Source: DASRHT01 sp035650355
GTDB lineage: Bacteria; Chloroflexota; Ktedonobacteria; Ktedonobacterales; Ktedonobacteraceae
Direction of reading: 5' to 3'
Length of the DNA stretch: 64,000 bases
NCBI GenBank assembly: GCA_035650355.1
Contig: DASRHT010000081.1
Coordinates: 1-64,000 of the forward strand
The position numbers and the translations under genes were made by a program. The notes below the pieces were generated by a model. That model was not told the DNA's origin. It made no database searches and saw only the letters and a list, made by a program, of their open reading frames with translations. This document shows, in pieces, positions 8,186 to 16,831 of the stretch (positions are counted from its first letter, which is position 1; every line of letters begins with the position of its first letter).

Positions 8186-9661
8186 TTACGGTTTCAGTTG
8201 GTAGATCCCAAAATTGGAGAACGTCGCCTGACCACCCGTCTTCGAAGGATTCAGGTTGATCACAAATAGCGCCACCGAGCCGCTGGTATAGCTATTATCG
8301 GTCACTGTCTTTAATGCCTGACCATTGACAATGAATGTCATTGCAGGGCCATTTGCTACAATGATGATATGATTCAGGCCACTCTTTTTGATCGCAGGAT
8401 CGAGCGCATAGTCCTGAAGCCTGGTATTGGTAGTATTGCCATTGGCATCGACCGAGCCCTTGAAGATCGCATAGCTGCCATCGCCATAAAGGGCAAAGCG
8501 ATAATATGTAGCCAGTTCGCTATTCTGGTTGGAAGAGCCGCGAATAAACACCCCATAGCCATTGTTCTGGTCACCTTTGGAGAGCATAGCATCAACCACC
8601 AGTTTAAAATTACTAAAGGTTTTCTGACCTGGCACCAGCTCCCATAACAAGCTATGATTGTCATCCTCCAGGACCATTGCACCATTGCCCACGCTCGCCG
8701 AAAACTTCCCAGGATCGCCTTGCAGGTTCCATCCATTATTATTGTTGGTAAACGCGTCAGTGAAGAGGGGTGTACCATTCGTGGTTGGAGAAGATGTAGC
8801 AGTAGTTTGCGGAGTATTCCCCAGCCCTAATAGCAGATAAGTGGTGATACTACCGCCAATAAGTACAATGATTAGCAGGCCAATGCCGATAATCACCCAG
8901 GGTCCTGGACCACGCCGCCTTTTCTGTGGCAGAGACATAGCTTGCGGTTCGTAAGCCGTGCCCGCTCGTAAATTAGCAGGCATGGCCGCCGGATTAAGAG
9001 ATTGAGGAGAGGAGACGGCAGGACCAGGACTATAAAGGTTTCCGGTGTTCAGGAGGCGACCTGACCCATTAAGAGGAGGGCTTCCACCTATGGATTGACC
9101 GGAAGAACCAGAGAAATCATTGGCTCCCAAGAGGCGGGGAAACGCAGACTGACCTACAAAACCGTTCTGGCTTTGAGGGAGCGGTGGCAATCCCTGCAAG
9201 CCATTCTGTCTTGAAGGTAAGGGGGGAAATTGATCATCGGGAGGCCGGAGGGGAGGCAGATCCCCAAAACCATTTGGTACTGAGGTAAATGGCCGCTGTT
9301 CCGCGAATCTATTTGGCAAGGGCGACATTGGAGGTGGGGAGGGCATAGACACAGCAGAAGTTGGAGGCATAGACTGCTGATCAGAAAATCCATTTTGGAG
9401 CGGTGGTACCGGCATTTGTCCCCATTGTACGCCTCCCTGGCTCCTTCCCTGCTCCTGATAAGACGGTACGGATGGTCTTCCTCCATCCCATGATAAAGTG
9501 GAGGTGGGAGATGGCATGCGCCTAGCAGAGTTACTTCTCTGCGGAGATATATTATCATAACCACAACCTGCACAATAGCTTCCATTAGGCGGAAGCTGTC
9601 TCCCACAACGCAGGCAGGTTTGAGCGGAAGCCCCACCAAAAGGAGGATAGGTCGAGGACAT
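8186..9661 (-). CDS. Zinc-ribbon membrane protein with extracellular concanavalin-like domain
   Basis: This is a 491-residue modular protein. Residues about 10-35 form a zinc ribbon (CLRCGRQLPPNGSYCAGCG). About 200 residues rich in Pro, Ser, Gln and Asn follow, with repeated PPLP/QNGF phrases. A basic stop-transfer KRRRGPGP precedes one transmembrane helix (VIIGIGLLIIVLIGGSITTY). After a Thr/Ser stalk the last 190 residues form a beta-rich domain (NNNGWNL...FSNFGIYQL) like the concanavalin/DUF1080 sugar-binding fold. So the ribbon would face the cytoplasm and the lectin-like domain the outside. I chose ATG 9661 because GGAGG lies just upstream; the frame is open to 9685. Ligand and partners are unknown. 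It shares its layout with the gene at 13978. Confidence 0.8.
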   Translation of the reverse strand: MSSTYPPFGGASAQTCLRCGRQLPPNGSYCAGCGYDNISPQRSNSARRMPSPTSTLSWDGGRPSVPSYQEQGRSQGGVQWGQMPVPPLQNGFSDQQSMPPTSAVSMPSPPPMSPLPNRFAEQRPFTSVPNGFGDLPPLRPPDDQFPPLPSRQNGLQGLPPLPQSQNGFVGQSAFPRLLGANDFSGSSGQSIGGSPPLNGSGRLLNTGNLYSPGPAVSSPQSLNPAAMPANLRAGTAYEPQAMSLPQKRRRGPGPWVIIGIGLLIIVLIGGSITTYLLLGLGNTPQTTATSSPTTNGTPLFTDAFTNNNNGWNLQGDPGKFSASVGNGAMVLEDDNHSLLWELVPGQKTFSNFKLVVDAMLSKGDQNNGYGVFIRGSSNQNSELATYYRFALYGDGSYAIFKGSVDANGNTTNTRLQDYALDPAIKKSGLNHIIIVANGPAMTFIVNGQALKTVTDNSYTSGSVALFVINLNPSKTGGQATFSNFGIYQLKP

Positions 9662-9847
9662 AAAAACCTCCAAAAATAACCACATCTTTTTCTATTGAGT
9701 ATTCCATATAAATTATGACATGTCCAATATTACCTGCAAAGATAGTATTTTTTGGTAATGCCTACGAGATAATCAGTTCATAGTTACCTAATTATGGGGA
9801 GGCAATGACCTGCTTTTCTCAATACAGGAGATGCTCAGTGGCAGCCT

Positions 9848-11110
9848 TTATCTTAAAACGGGGATCTCACGCCTGATCTCGAAGCGCAGCAGCTTATGGG
9901 CAACGCGAATGGCCTCTTCCACTTCAGCAGGAGTATTGCCGCGAGCAAAAATAAAACCCAGATAGCTGGCACCTTCGGGAAGTGGTACCAGAGGATGATT
10001 CAGCTTCGCAGTAATTTCAATGCCGGTAATGCAAGGGACGCAACGAGCTTCTTCCACGCCATGCACGGCCTTCAGCATACCCGCTTTAGGAATTGGTATC
10101 ATCATCACCCCGGCGGCATGGGAGGCCCGCTCAATATCTGTCATCTTCTCACCTGTTGCGTGGCGCAAAATCAGCTCCTCCAGACACATACCGGCCCCAA
10201 ACTCAAGCACGGTAGAGCACAGGCCGCCAATGGAGCGCCCGGCCATCTCAAGCATCCAGGGACCCCGCTCGTTTACCCGCAGTTCCGCGTGAACCGGTCC
10301 TTCGCGCAAACCAAGCGCCGCAGAAGCGGTTGACACGCACTGTGCAAGTGCCTGCTGCGTTGCTGCTGGCAGGCGAGAAGGTGTGACATAAATGGTTTCT
10401 TCAAAGAAAGGGCCATCGAGCGGATCGGGCTTATCAAACAACGTGAGCACTTTTAGTTCTCCCCGTGTAAGCAGCCCTTCCAACGCCACCTCGAAACCTG
10501 GAATGAAGTCTTCGACGAGAAATGACGTTTCATCCTCTTTGTATCTTTCACTCACCAGCAACCGTTTGAGGCGGTGAAAAGCCGCCATAAACTCGGCTGG
10601 ATGATTGGCCCGGATCACCCCTCGACTCCCCGAGAGGCGCAACGGCTTGAGCACGCAGGGATACGTCACCCGCGTCGCAATCCAGGCAGGATCGTCATGC
10701 AATGAAAAGTCACGAAAAACCGGACAGGGAGCGCCGCCTGCTGCCATAAGCTTTCTCATCAACAGCTTATCACGGGCTGCTTCAGCCGCCTGCGGGGAAT
10801 TATGGGCAAGGCCGAGTGCGGCACTGGCATGGGCGGCCAGTTCACTTGCCGCATCATCGACAGAAAGAATGGCATGCAGAGGATGCTCTTGCGCAAACTC
10901 CACAATCGTTTGTACAGAGCTTGCAATATGCGTAAAATCTATTCCCAGGGGCACATGCCAGTAATCGGCCAGCGTCTCTGGCAAATCAATCCCAACCACA
11001 ACCTCCAGGTTCAATCGCTGCGCCGCGCTCAGAAACGCTCCCGCCCGGTAGGTGGCAGGAGACATGAGCAAGAGTACCCGCTTGCGCTCGGTAGTAGCAA
11101 CGGTTTCCAT
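9848..11110 (-). CDS. ATP-grasp ligase
   Basis: The 420-residue protein has the three parts of an ATP-grasp carboxylate-amine ligase. There is a Rossmann-like preATP domain (KRVLLLMSPATYRAGAFL) and a central region with the ATP-binding Lys in CVLKPLRLSGSRGV. The catalytic part has VEDFIPGFEVALEGLL, then VHAELRVNERGPWMLEMAGR, where the Glu and Asn/Arg bind Mg-ATP. The closest style is L-amino-acid ligase/BacD or carbamoyl-phosphate-type carboligases, which make dipeptides or amidated products. No biosynthetic partner gene is adjacent, so the product is unknown. The gene is monocistronic and leftward, ending 186 bp before the next start. Confidence 0.8.
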   Translation of the reverse strand: METVATTERKRVLLLMSPATYRAGAFLSAAQRLNLEVVVGIDLPETLADYWHVPLGIDFTHIASSVQTIVEFAQEHPLHAILSVDDAASELAAHASAALGLAHNSPQAAEAARDKLLMRKLMAAGGAPCPVFRDFSLHDDPAWIATRVTYPCVLKPLRLSGSRGVIRANHPAEFMAAFHRLKRLLVSERYKEDETSFLVEDFIPGFEVALEGLLTRGELKVLTLFDKPDPLDGPFFEETIYVTPSRLPAATQQALAQCVSTASAALGLREGPVHAELRVNERGPWMLEMAGRSIGGLCSTVLEFGAGMCLEELILRHATGEKMTDIERASHAAGVMMIPIPKAGMLKAVHGVEEARCVPCITGIEITAKLNHPLVPLPEGASYLGFIFARGNTPAEVEEAIRVAHKLLRFEIRREIPVLR

Positions 11111-11253
11111 CCAAAAACCTCAATCCTGTTCGGCATTTTTCACATCGTTTATCATACACCTGACTGCCCGAAACATCCATAGGTTTTTCCTGTTCTCCCC
11201 TCTTCCCCACGCGATTCGATAAAATCACTCCTTTCTCAGGGAATAGCGTCGTG

Positions 11254-11262
11254 TGCTATACT
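11254..11262 (+). promoter_or_regulatory. Extended -10 of the Uma2-HAD-LURP operon
   Basis: TGCTATACT is an extended -10. TTCTCA at 11233-11238, 18 bases upstream of the hexamer, is a weak -35. The start codon is at 11324. Confidence 0.5.
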
Positions 11263-11323
11263 TGGAACAGGCGCTTCAATCCCGAAGAGCATACGAACGT
11301 TTTGTCACTGGAAAGGGGGAGGA

Positions 11324-11971
11324 ATGTCCACGAATCCGCGCCAAGAGCAGGCGCAGCCGATGTGGCACCGGCCCGGTACGAAAATGACCGAGGGGGAATT
11401 TCACGAACTGGAGCGACTCTCGCCCGACCGCAAATACGAATACATCAATGGTGTGGCCTATATGATGAGTGGCGGAAGTGTTGCGCATGATCGGATCGCG
11501 TATAACGCACGGCTCGCTTTGGACTTGCATTTTCGGTCGGGTCCCTGTACCGTCTTCGGACCAGACGTCCAGGTCTTGCTTGCCCTGAAGAAAAATGGAA
11601 AACCCCACTTTGTCTATCCAGATGCAACGGTTTCCTGCACCGAGGCAGACAGCAGAGCAGATAATACGCTGATCGAGTCTCCTCGTGTGGTCGTTGAGGT
11701 CCTTTCTCCAGGCACCGAAGCCAAAGATCGCGGCGCGAAGTTTAAAGCCTACCAGAGCCAGGAAACGATCCAGGAAATCGTCCTGGTCAGCCAGTTCGCG
11801 CAATATATCGAGGTCTGGCAACGCAATAAGCAAGATCCCACCAATCCCAAAGCCTGGCTTTATCGTCACTACGGACCTGATGATATCATCGATCTGGCCA
11901 GTATCGAGGCGCGAATTGAGGTTGCCGCGTTGTATAGGGGATTGATATTCGATGAGGGAGATGTAGAATGA
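11324..11971 (+). CDS. Uma2-family putative PD-(D/E)xK endonuclease
   Basis: This 215-residue protein belongs to the Uma2/DUF820 family, abundant in cyanobacteria and Chloroflexota, with a predicted restriction-endonuclease-like fold. Recognisable parts are MTEGEFHELERLSPDRKYEYINGV at the N-terminus, VYPDATV with the catalytic Asp, RVVVEVLSPGTEAKDRGAKF with the E-x-LSP and Lys region, and QEIVLVSQ. Family function is unproven, and the paralogs are often scattered and mobile. The stop overlaps the next start by ATGA, so it is translationally coupled to the HAD gene. That is an unusual partner for this family. Confidence 0.8.
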   Translation: MSTNPRQEQAQPMWHRPGTKMTEGEFHELERLSPDRKYEYINGVAYMMSGGSVAHDRIAYNARLALDLHFRSGPCTVFGPDVQVLLALKKNGKPHFVYPDATVSCTEADSRADNTLIESPRVVVEVLSPGTEAKDRGAKFKAYQSQETIQEIVLVSQFAQYIEVWQRNKQDPTNPKAWLYRHYGPDDIIDLASIEARIEVAALYRGLIFDEGDVE

Positions 11972-12648
11972 GCAGGACCCTTGTTTTTTGGCTCGATGTC
12001 GATAATACCTTGCTTTCTAACGATGATATCAAAGAAGATCTTGATCAACATCTCCAGGTGGAGCTTGGTTCAAAGCTGACAAAACGCTACTGGGAGATTT
12101 ACGAGCAGGTGCGCAAGGAGAAGGATGTTGTTGATATCCCCCTCGCCCTCGCACGCTTGCGTGAAGAAACCCCGCTCTCCGAGATGGACGAGCAGACCTA
12201 TCTCCATGTCCACTCAATCTTCGACAACTACCCCTTTTATCAGCAACTTTACCCCTATACCCTGGAAACGCTCCAACACCTGCGCTCCCTGGGATTAACG
12301 GTGATTGTATCGGATGGCGATCTCTACTTCCAGGCCGAAAAAATAGTTAATAGTTCCCTGGCCGATGCCGTCGAGGGACGCGTCCTCCTGTTTATCCATA
12401 AACAGCAACACCTGGACGAGATTATGCAACGCTATCCGGCTGACCACTATGTGATGATCGATGACAAACCGGATATTCTCCAGGACGCCAAAGGACTGCT
12501 GGGCGAACTCCTGACCACGGTACTGGTCAGACAGGGAAAATACGGCCAGGCCCCGCTGCCAAAAAACTTTACCCCTGACATTACCGTACTACACATAGGG
12601 GATCTGCGCAGCTACAGAGCGGAACAGTTCCTTCACACAAAAAAATAG
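11968..12648 (+). CDS. HAD-superfamily hydrolase
   Basis: The 226-residue protein carries the four HAD motifs: the nucleophile DVDNT (residues 10-14), Ser/Asp in VIVSDGD, a downstream Lys in the FIHKQQHL area, and the metal-binding acidic pair MIDDKPD. A helical cap of about 80 residues lies between motifs I and II, as in haloacid dehalogenase or phosphoglycolate phosphatase-like enzymes. It probably dephosphorylates a small metabolite; the substrate is unknown. Its ATG overlaps the TGA of the Uma2 gene, and the LURP-like gene starts 22 bp downstream. Confidence 0.75.
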   Translation: MSRTLVFWLDVDNTLLSNDDIKEDLDQHLQVELGSKLTKRYWEIYEQVRKEKDVVDIPLALARLREETPLSEMDEQTYLHVHSIFDNYPFYQQLYPYTLETLQHLRSLGLTVIVSDGDLYFQAEKIVNSSLADAVEGRVLLFIHKQQHLDEIMQRYPADHYVMIDDKPDILQDAKGLLGELLTTVLVRQGKYGQAPLPKNFTPDITVLHIGDLRSYRAEQFLHTKK

Positions 12649-12670
12649 AGAAAAAACGAGGATTTCGAAT

Positions 12671-13174
12671 ATGCGCTATCATATACGCGAACGGGCCTGG
12701 AGCCTCACCGAAGCGTTCGTTGTGCGCGACGATGCCGGGAACGCTGTTCTCGAAGTACGCGGCAAATTCTTCCACATTGGCGATGACCTGCTGATCTATG
12801 ATCGCCAGACCCACCAGGAGGTTGCGCGCATCAAACAGCATCTGCTTTCGCTTTTGCCAGCCTACGATATTTATCGCGGCGGCCAGCACTGGGCGCGCGT
12901 CCACGAACAATTCCGCCTCTTCGGCGAGCGATTCAAAGTCGAGGGTGAAGGCGGGATGAGATTCCATATCGATGGCGACATCTGGCGCTGGAACTTCACT
13001 GTAAGCGATGATAACGGCAACCTGCTGGCCCAGATTGGTCGTCATTTCTCGCTCTTCCGCGACAGCTATGGCGTCGATATTGCTCCGGGCGTCGATGTTC
13101 CCTTTGTGATCGCGCTGGCTATTGTAATTGAGATGGTCAAGGAGCACCACGAGAGAAAAGAGGGTCGCGACTAA
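12671..13174 (+). CDS. LURP-one-related (tubby-like) protein
   Basis: This 167-residue protein matches the LURP-one-related family, a 12-strand beta barrel around a central helix, related to phospholipid scramblases and tubby proteins. Typical segments are MRYHIRERAWSLTEAFVVRD, the strand pair EVRGKFFHIGDDLLIYDRQ, WRWNFTVSDDNGNLLAQI and DSYGVDI. Bacterial members often sit near membranes or phospholipid enzymes, but their role is unresolved. It is the last gene of the Uma2-HAD-LURP operon and is followed by a small dispersed repeat. Start ATG 12671 has AACGAGGA upstream. Confidence 0.8.
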   Translation: MRYHIRERAWSLTEAFVVRDDAGNAVLEVRGKFFHIGDDLLIYDRQTHQEVARIKQHLLSLLPAYDIYRGGQHWARVHEQFRLFGERFKVEGEGGMRFHIDGDIWRWNFTVSDDNGNLLAQIGRHFSLFRDSYGVDIAPGVDVPFVIALAIVIEMVKEHHERKEGRD

Positions 13175-13186
13175 CCCATCTACCTT

Positions 13187-13214
13187 GTAGGGGCAGTGCC
13201 TTGCGCCTGCCCTG
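13187..13214. repeat. 28-bp dispersed GTAGGGGC repeat, copy A
   Basis: A 28-base unit beginning GTAGGGGCA, with centre CCTTGCG and end TGCCCTG, can form a short stem (GGGCAG with CTGCCC). A unit of identical length and layout occurs at 55613-55640. Both are intergenic. Confidence 0.5.
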
Positions 13215-13252
13215 CGCCTATCCTGCCCTGCAAGTCTCAATCTTGTGGCATA

Positions 13253-13261
13253 TGGTATAGT
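13253..13261 (+). promoter_or_regulatory. Extended -10 upstream of the JAMM peptidase gene
   Basis: TGGTATAGT is an extended -10 about 93 bases before ATG 13354. No clear -35 is seen. Confidence 0.35.
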
Positions 13262-13353
13262 AGACCCAGCAAAAGTCGGAAATTATATGCCAGCAGACAT
13301 GGATTTGAAATTCTGGAGGCAAGCGGCTTGTCAGCCGCGCTTATGATGAAAGC

Positions 13354-13872
13354 ATGAGAAAACACCAGAGCGCGCGGATCACCATCAACGCCAGCGCACA
13401 GCAGACAATCGTCATGGATGTTTGTCAACGACCGGGTATTGAGGCTTGCGGAGTATTTATCGGATATATGGATGAGCAGGGGAACTGGTTTGTGGAGGAG
13501 GCTCAGCCACTGCGCAATATCTATAACTCGCCCGTCTATTTTGAATTTGCCCCCGAAGATCTGCTCCAAGCCGAGCTTACCGCCTCAGGACGGATTATCG
13601 GCGTCTATCATAGCCATCCCACAGGATTCGCTGAAGCCAGCACCACGGACCGCAACAATATGCAGCGGGTCAATCAAGAACAGGAGATCCCCTGGGTATG
13701 GCTAATTATTAGCGGACCGTTCGATGCTGAATTTCAAGAACGAGTCAGGGGAAACCTCAAAAATGCCGCTATTATTGCCTATCACCATTATCTTGAAGGG
13801 CTACGCACCATTACTATTCATCTCGAAAATGATACCAGTGATGCAAGCATAGAGCGGAGAATAGGAAAATAG
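13354..13872 (+). CDS. JAMM/M67-family (Mov34/MPN/PAD-1) metallopeptidase
   Basis: The 172-residue single-domain protein has the full JAMM zinc site. The catalytic Glu is in GIEACGVFIG, the ligands are in YHSHPTGFAEASTTD (H-x-H-P-x7-S-x2-D pattern), and WVWLIISG follows. Bacterial M67 enzymes cleave C-terminal peptides or isopeptides from sulfur-carrier or ubiquitin-like proteins, for example in cysteine or thiocarboxylate pathways. No ubiquitin-like, E1-like or cysteine-synthase gene is adjacent, so the substrate is unknown. It lies between the LURP-like operon and a zinc-ribbon membrane protein, all rightward. Confidence 0.85.
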   Translation: MRKHQSARITINASAQQTIVMDVCQRPGIEACGVFIGYMDEQGNWFVEEAQPLRNIYNSPVYFEFAPEDLLQAELTASGRIIGVYHSHPTGFAEASTTDRNNMQRVNQEQEIPWVWLIISGPFDAEFQERVRGNLKNAAIIAYHHYLEGLRTITIHLENDTSDASIERRIGK

Positions 13873-13903
13873 CGGTATTCCTCTATGTTTTTGCCGAGTT
13901 ATA

Positions 13904-13912
13904 CGCTATAAT
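13904..13912 (+). promoter_or_regulatory. -10 element upstream of the zinc-ribbon membrane protein gene
   Basis: A perfect TATAAT occupies 13907-13912, preceded by CGC, so there is no TG extension. No -35 is seen at a usual distance. The start codon is 66 bases downstream. Confidence 0.4.
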
Positions 13913-13977
13913 GTATGCCGATATAGTCGTGTTAGACATTTGCGGATATGCGGCATAGCCGGAGCGAGGATCAGCCA

Positions 13978-15168
13978 ATGAAATGTCCAAATTGTGGAAA
14001 TGAGATCAGCCAGGAAGAGGTTTTTTGTGGGCAGTGCGGCACGCCGACCACCCTTCCCACTCAATCATCGCTCAACGCTCCACGGCGTAGCAGACTGCTA
14101 AGCAGTTACGCATCCAGCCCGATCAGCACGCCATCCAGCTCATCCCTGCCCACAATGCCAGCTCCGCTAGCTACCAGCCTGCCCTCACAAGCAGGGTTTT
14201 CAGCCGTACCTGACCAGTTATCTCCTATCAACCAGATCCAGGCCGGGCCAAATCACCAGACTGGATTTTACCACGACGCCACCGAGGCAATATCTTCGCT
14301 CCCCGGTCAGACTTATCTGCCGCAACAAAGTTTTCCCGGGACATATCCCGGCTCAACACAATTCCAGACGGGCAATTTTGCAGGGTCAAGCTATCCACAA
14401 CAGTCTATGCCGCCACTATCAAGCCTTGACAATGGGATGCGCGTCAGGCCCACACCTCCGCCCACGATGCAAAAGGATCAGGGTCATGCGGTCATCCTCG
14501 TCGTGAGCATTTGCCTGGTCGTTATCCTTATCAGCGTCATTGGCTTTGCTACAATTTTCTTCGTCAAAGGCCAGGATAACGCTCAACAGGCAAATCAGTC
14601 GAAAACGACGCCAACGCTTGCTCCCACACCCTCCCCTTCGCCGACGCCTACACAGGCTCCTACTCCCACACCCTCTCCCACTGTGGCAGCAACGCCGCCA
14701 CCTGATAGCGGTTTCCTGTGGTGCGGCCCCGTCTGCATCAACTACGGCTTTACCACCGAGTATCCGCAGAACTGGCAACCCGGCGCTGTGAGCAACGCCA
14801 GCGGCATTCTGTTCGCGAACCCGGACCAGACGGATCAATTCGGTGCATTTAAGGCGCTCGGCCCCACAACCGCCTCTGCCAGCGATCTGGTAACCAACGA
14901 CCTGCAAACAAATTTCGCACCAATGCCCAACTTTACGCCACCGGCAGCGACATCAACGGCTACCATCAGCGGAGAAACCTGGATCGCGGCTGTAGCGTAT
15001 TATCAGACAGATACGCAGAAAGAGCGAATTCAGGTCTATGCCACGGTCCATCAGGGCAAAGGTTATATCATCGAGCTACAGGCGCCGGATGAGCAATTTG
15101 ACGCGCTTAATGCTCAGTTTTTTACTAACATGCTTGGTAAGTTTCAATTTCTGCAAGGCACGCAATAA
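13978..15168 (+). CDS. Zinc-ribbon membrane protein with extracellular PsbP/Mog1-like domain
   Basis: This is a 396-residue modular protein. It begins at once with a zinc ribbon (MKCPNCGNEISQEEVFCGQCG), then about 150 residues of low-complexity Ser/Pro/Gln/Thr sequence. One transmembrane helix (VILVVSICLVVILISVIGFA) and a Thr/Pro stalk (LAPTPSPSPTPTQAPTPTP) follow. A C-terminal domain of about 150 residues starts at CGPVCINYGFTTEYPQNW. Its layout of a YP-x-NW opening and a late YIIELQAPDEQF strand suggests a PsbP/Mog1-like fold. ATG 13978 has GAGGA upstream. The next gene starts three bases after the stop, so it is probably translated together with the spermidine synthase-like membrane protein. 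Confidence 0.8.
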   Translation: MKCPNCGNEISQEEVFCGQCGTPTTLPTQSSLNAPRRSRLLSSYASSPISTPSSSSLPTMPAPLATSLPSQAGFSAVPDQLSPINQIQAGPNHQTGFYHDATEAISSLPGQTYLPQQSFPGTYPGSTQFQTGNFAGSSYPQQSMPPLSSLDNGMRVRPTPPPTMQKDQGHAVILVVSICLVVILISVIGFATIFFVKGQDNAQQANQSKTTPTLAPTPSPSPTPTQAPTPTPSPTVAATPPPDSGFLWCGPVCINYGFTTEYPQNWQPGAVSNASGILFANPDQTDQFGAFKALGPTTASASDLVTNDLQTNFAPMPNFTPPAATSTATISGETWIAAVAYYQTDTQKERIQVYATVHQGKGYIIELQAPDEQFDALNAQFFTNMLGKFQFLQGTQ

Positions 15169-15171
15169 ATC

Positions 15172-16680
15172 ATGACAAAATATTTTCTCATTGCGCTGGT
15201 CTTTGTCAGCGGCATGACCTCGCTGGCATTAGAGATGAGCGCCTCCCGCCTCCTGGGGGCCTATTTCGGCACCTCCCTGTTCATCTGGGCGAACCTGATC
15301 GGCCTGATTTTGATCTACCTCACCGTTGGCTACTTCTTCGGTGGGCGTATTGCTGACCGCCATCCATCGGGGAAAGTGCTATGCAGCATTACTGCGATTG
15401 CCGCGATTGCCATCCTGGCGATCCCTTTCGTCAGTCAGAGCATTCTGAACTGGTCGATTACCGGTATCGCACAGCTTTCGGTAAGCATTTTTCTTAGCTC
15501 CCTGATCGGCACTATCCTGCTTTTCGCCGTTCCCGTTACCCTGCTCGGCCTTGTCTCTCCGTTCGCGATCCGCCTGATGACAAAAGAGCTGGCCCAAAGC
15601 GGTAGCGTTAGCGGCTCGCTTTACGCTATTTCCACCTTTGGCAGTATCTTAGGGGCATTCTTGCCTGTGCTCTGGCTGATTCCAACTTTTGGCGTACGTC
15701 GCACCCTGCTCATTTTTGGGGTCGCGCTCTTCGCGGCCTCCCTGTGGGGATTGCGTCCACGTTGGCGACCGTCTTTCGCTATCGCCCTGATCGTGCTAGT
15801 CCTGCCGCTTGGTCCGCTCAAAGAGATCCCCTATTTGCAGTATGAGAAAGAATCGCTCTACAATTACATCCAGGTGACTCAGCAGCCCGATGGCTCCAGG
15901 CTGCTCATTCTCAATGAGGGACAGGCCATCCATTCTATCTACTATCCCGACCCGAACAGGGTTCTGACAGGCTGGTACTGGGATTACTTCCTCGCGGCCC
16001 CGTACTTTAACCGCGGCTTTCAACCGCAACAACTGCACCGCGTTGGCATTATTGGGCTGGCGGCGGGCACCATCGCCCATCAGTTTACAAAGGTCTACGG
16101 GCCTGTCCCGATAGATGGCGTCGAGATTGATCCCCAGATCGTCGATGTCGGGCGGAAATACTTCGGTATGAACGAACCAAATCTGCATGTGTACACTGAG
16201 GATGGGCGCACATTTATGGCAACCACCCATGCCCAATATGACGTGGTCGCGATTGACGCCTTTCAGCAGCCATACATCCCGTTCCAGCTCACAACGCGCG
16301 AATTTTTTACTGAGATTCGTTCGCATCTCTCACCAACGGGCGTTGTGGCGCTCAATACAGGTCACACCACCCATGATTTCAGGCTGGTGCAGGCATTTGT
16401 TAATACCATGAGCCAGGTCTTCCCCAGTGTCTATGTGTTCAACGTCCCGGGGACATTCAATACCGAAGTCATGGCAACAATGCAGCCCACTTCCATAAAT
16501 ACGTTCAGGTCAAATCTTGCCCAATTCGACCCAACCACGACAATGGGACAGGTGGCTAACGAGGTCTTGCCGGTCGTTGCCCAGGGCCATCCAGACAACG
16601 GCATCGTCTTCACCGATGATCGCGCCCCAATTGAGCAGATCACCGACCAGCTCCTGCTGAACTATATTCAGCAGCCATGA
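15172..16680 (+). CDS. Membrane-fused spermidine synthase-like protein
   Basis: The 502-residue protein has six to seven transmembrane helices in its first 210 residues, starting SGMTSLALEMSASRLLG and IGLILIYLTVGYFFGGRIAD. A cytoplasmic Rossmann domain related to spermidine synthase follows (GIIGLAAGTIAHQF, PIDGVEIDPQIVDVGRKYF, VYTEDGRTFM, DVVAIDAFQQPYIPFQL). Such fused proteins are common in Chloroflexota and Actinobacteria, and their aminopropyltransferase activity is mostly untested. The first glycine motif is GLAAGT rather than the usual GGGDG, so activity may differ. The gene lies three bases behind the zinc-ribbon membrane gene. The polyamine link with the agmatinase at 6 kb is suggestive only. 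Confidence 0.8.
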   Translation: MTKYFLIALVFVSGMTSLALEMSASRLLGAYFGTSLFIWANLIGLILIYLTVGYFFGGRIADRHPSGKVLCSITAIAAIAILAIPFVSQSILNWSITGIAQLSVSIFLSSLIGTILLFAVPVTLLGLVSPFAIRLMTKELAQSGSVSGSLYAISTFGSILGAFLPVLWLIPTFGVRRTLLIFGVALFAASLWGLRPRWRPSFAIALIVLVLPLGPLKEIPYLQYEKESLYNYIQVTQQPDGSRLLILNEGQAIHSIYYPDPNRVLTGWYWDYFLAAPYFNRGFQPQQLHRVGIIGLAAGTIAHQFTKVYGPVPIDGVEIDPQIVDVGRKYFGMNEPNLHVYTEDGRTFMATTHAQYDVVAIDAFQQPYIPFQLTTREFFTEIRSHLSPTGVVALNTGHTTHDFRLVQAFVNTMSQVFPSVYVFNVPGTFNTEVMATMQPTSINTFRSNLAQFDPTTTMGQVANEVLPVVAQGHPDNGIVFTDDRAPIEQITDQLLLNYIQQP

Positions 16681-16831
16681 GCGAGGCTACTCATTCATAG
16701 CTCATCTTCGTGCTTCTTCCCATGCGCGCTGGGTCCAGGGTCGTCTCTTTACTGTGTAGTACGTTCACCAGTCGCAAAATGGGCGCGAGTATCCAGTTTG
16801 AAAGTCATGCCATTGAGAGGAGAAATATACT

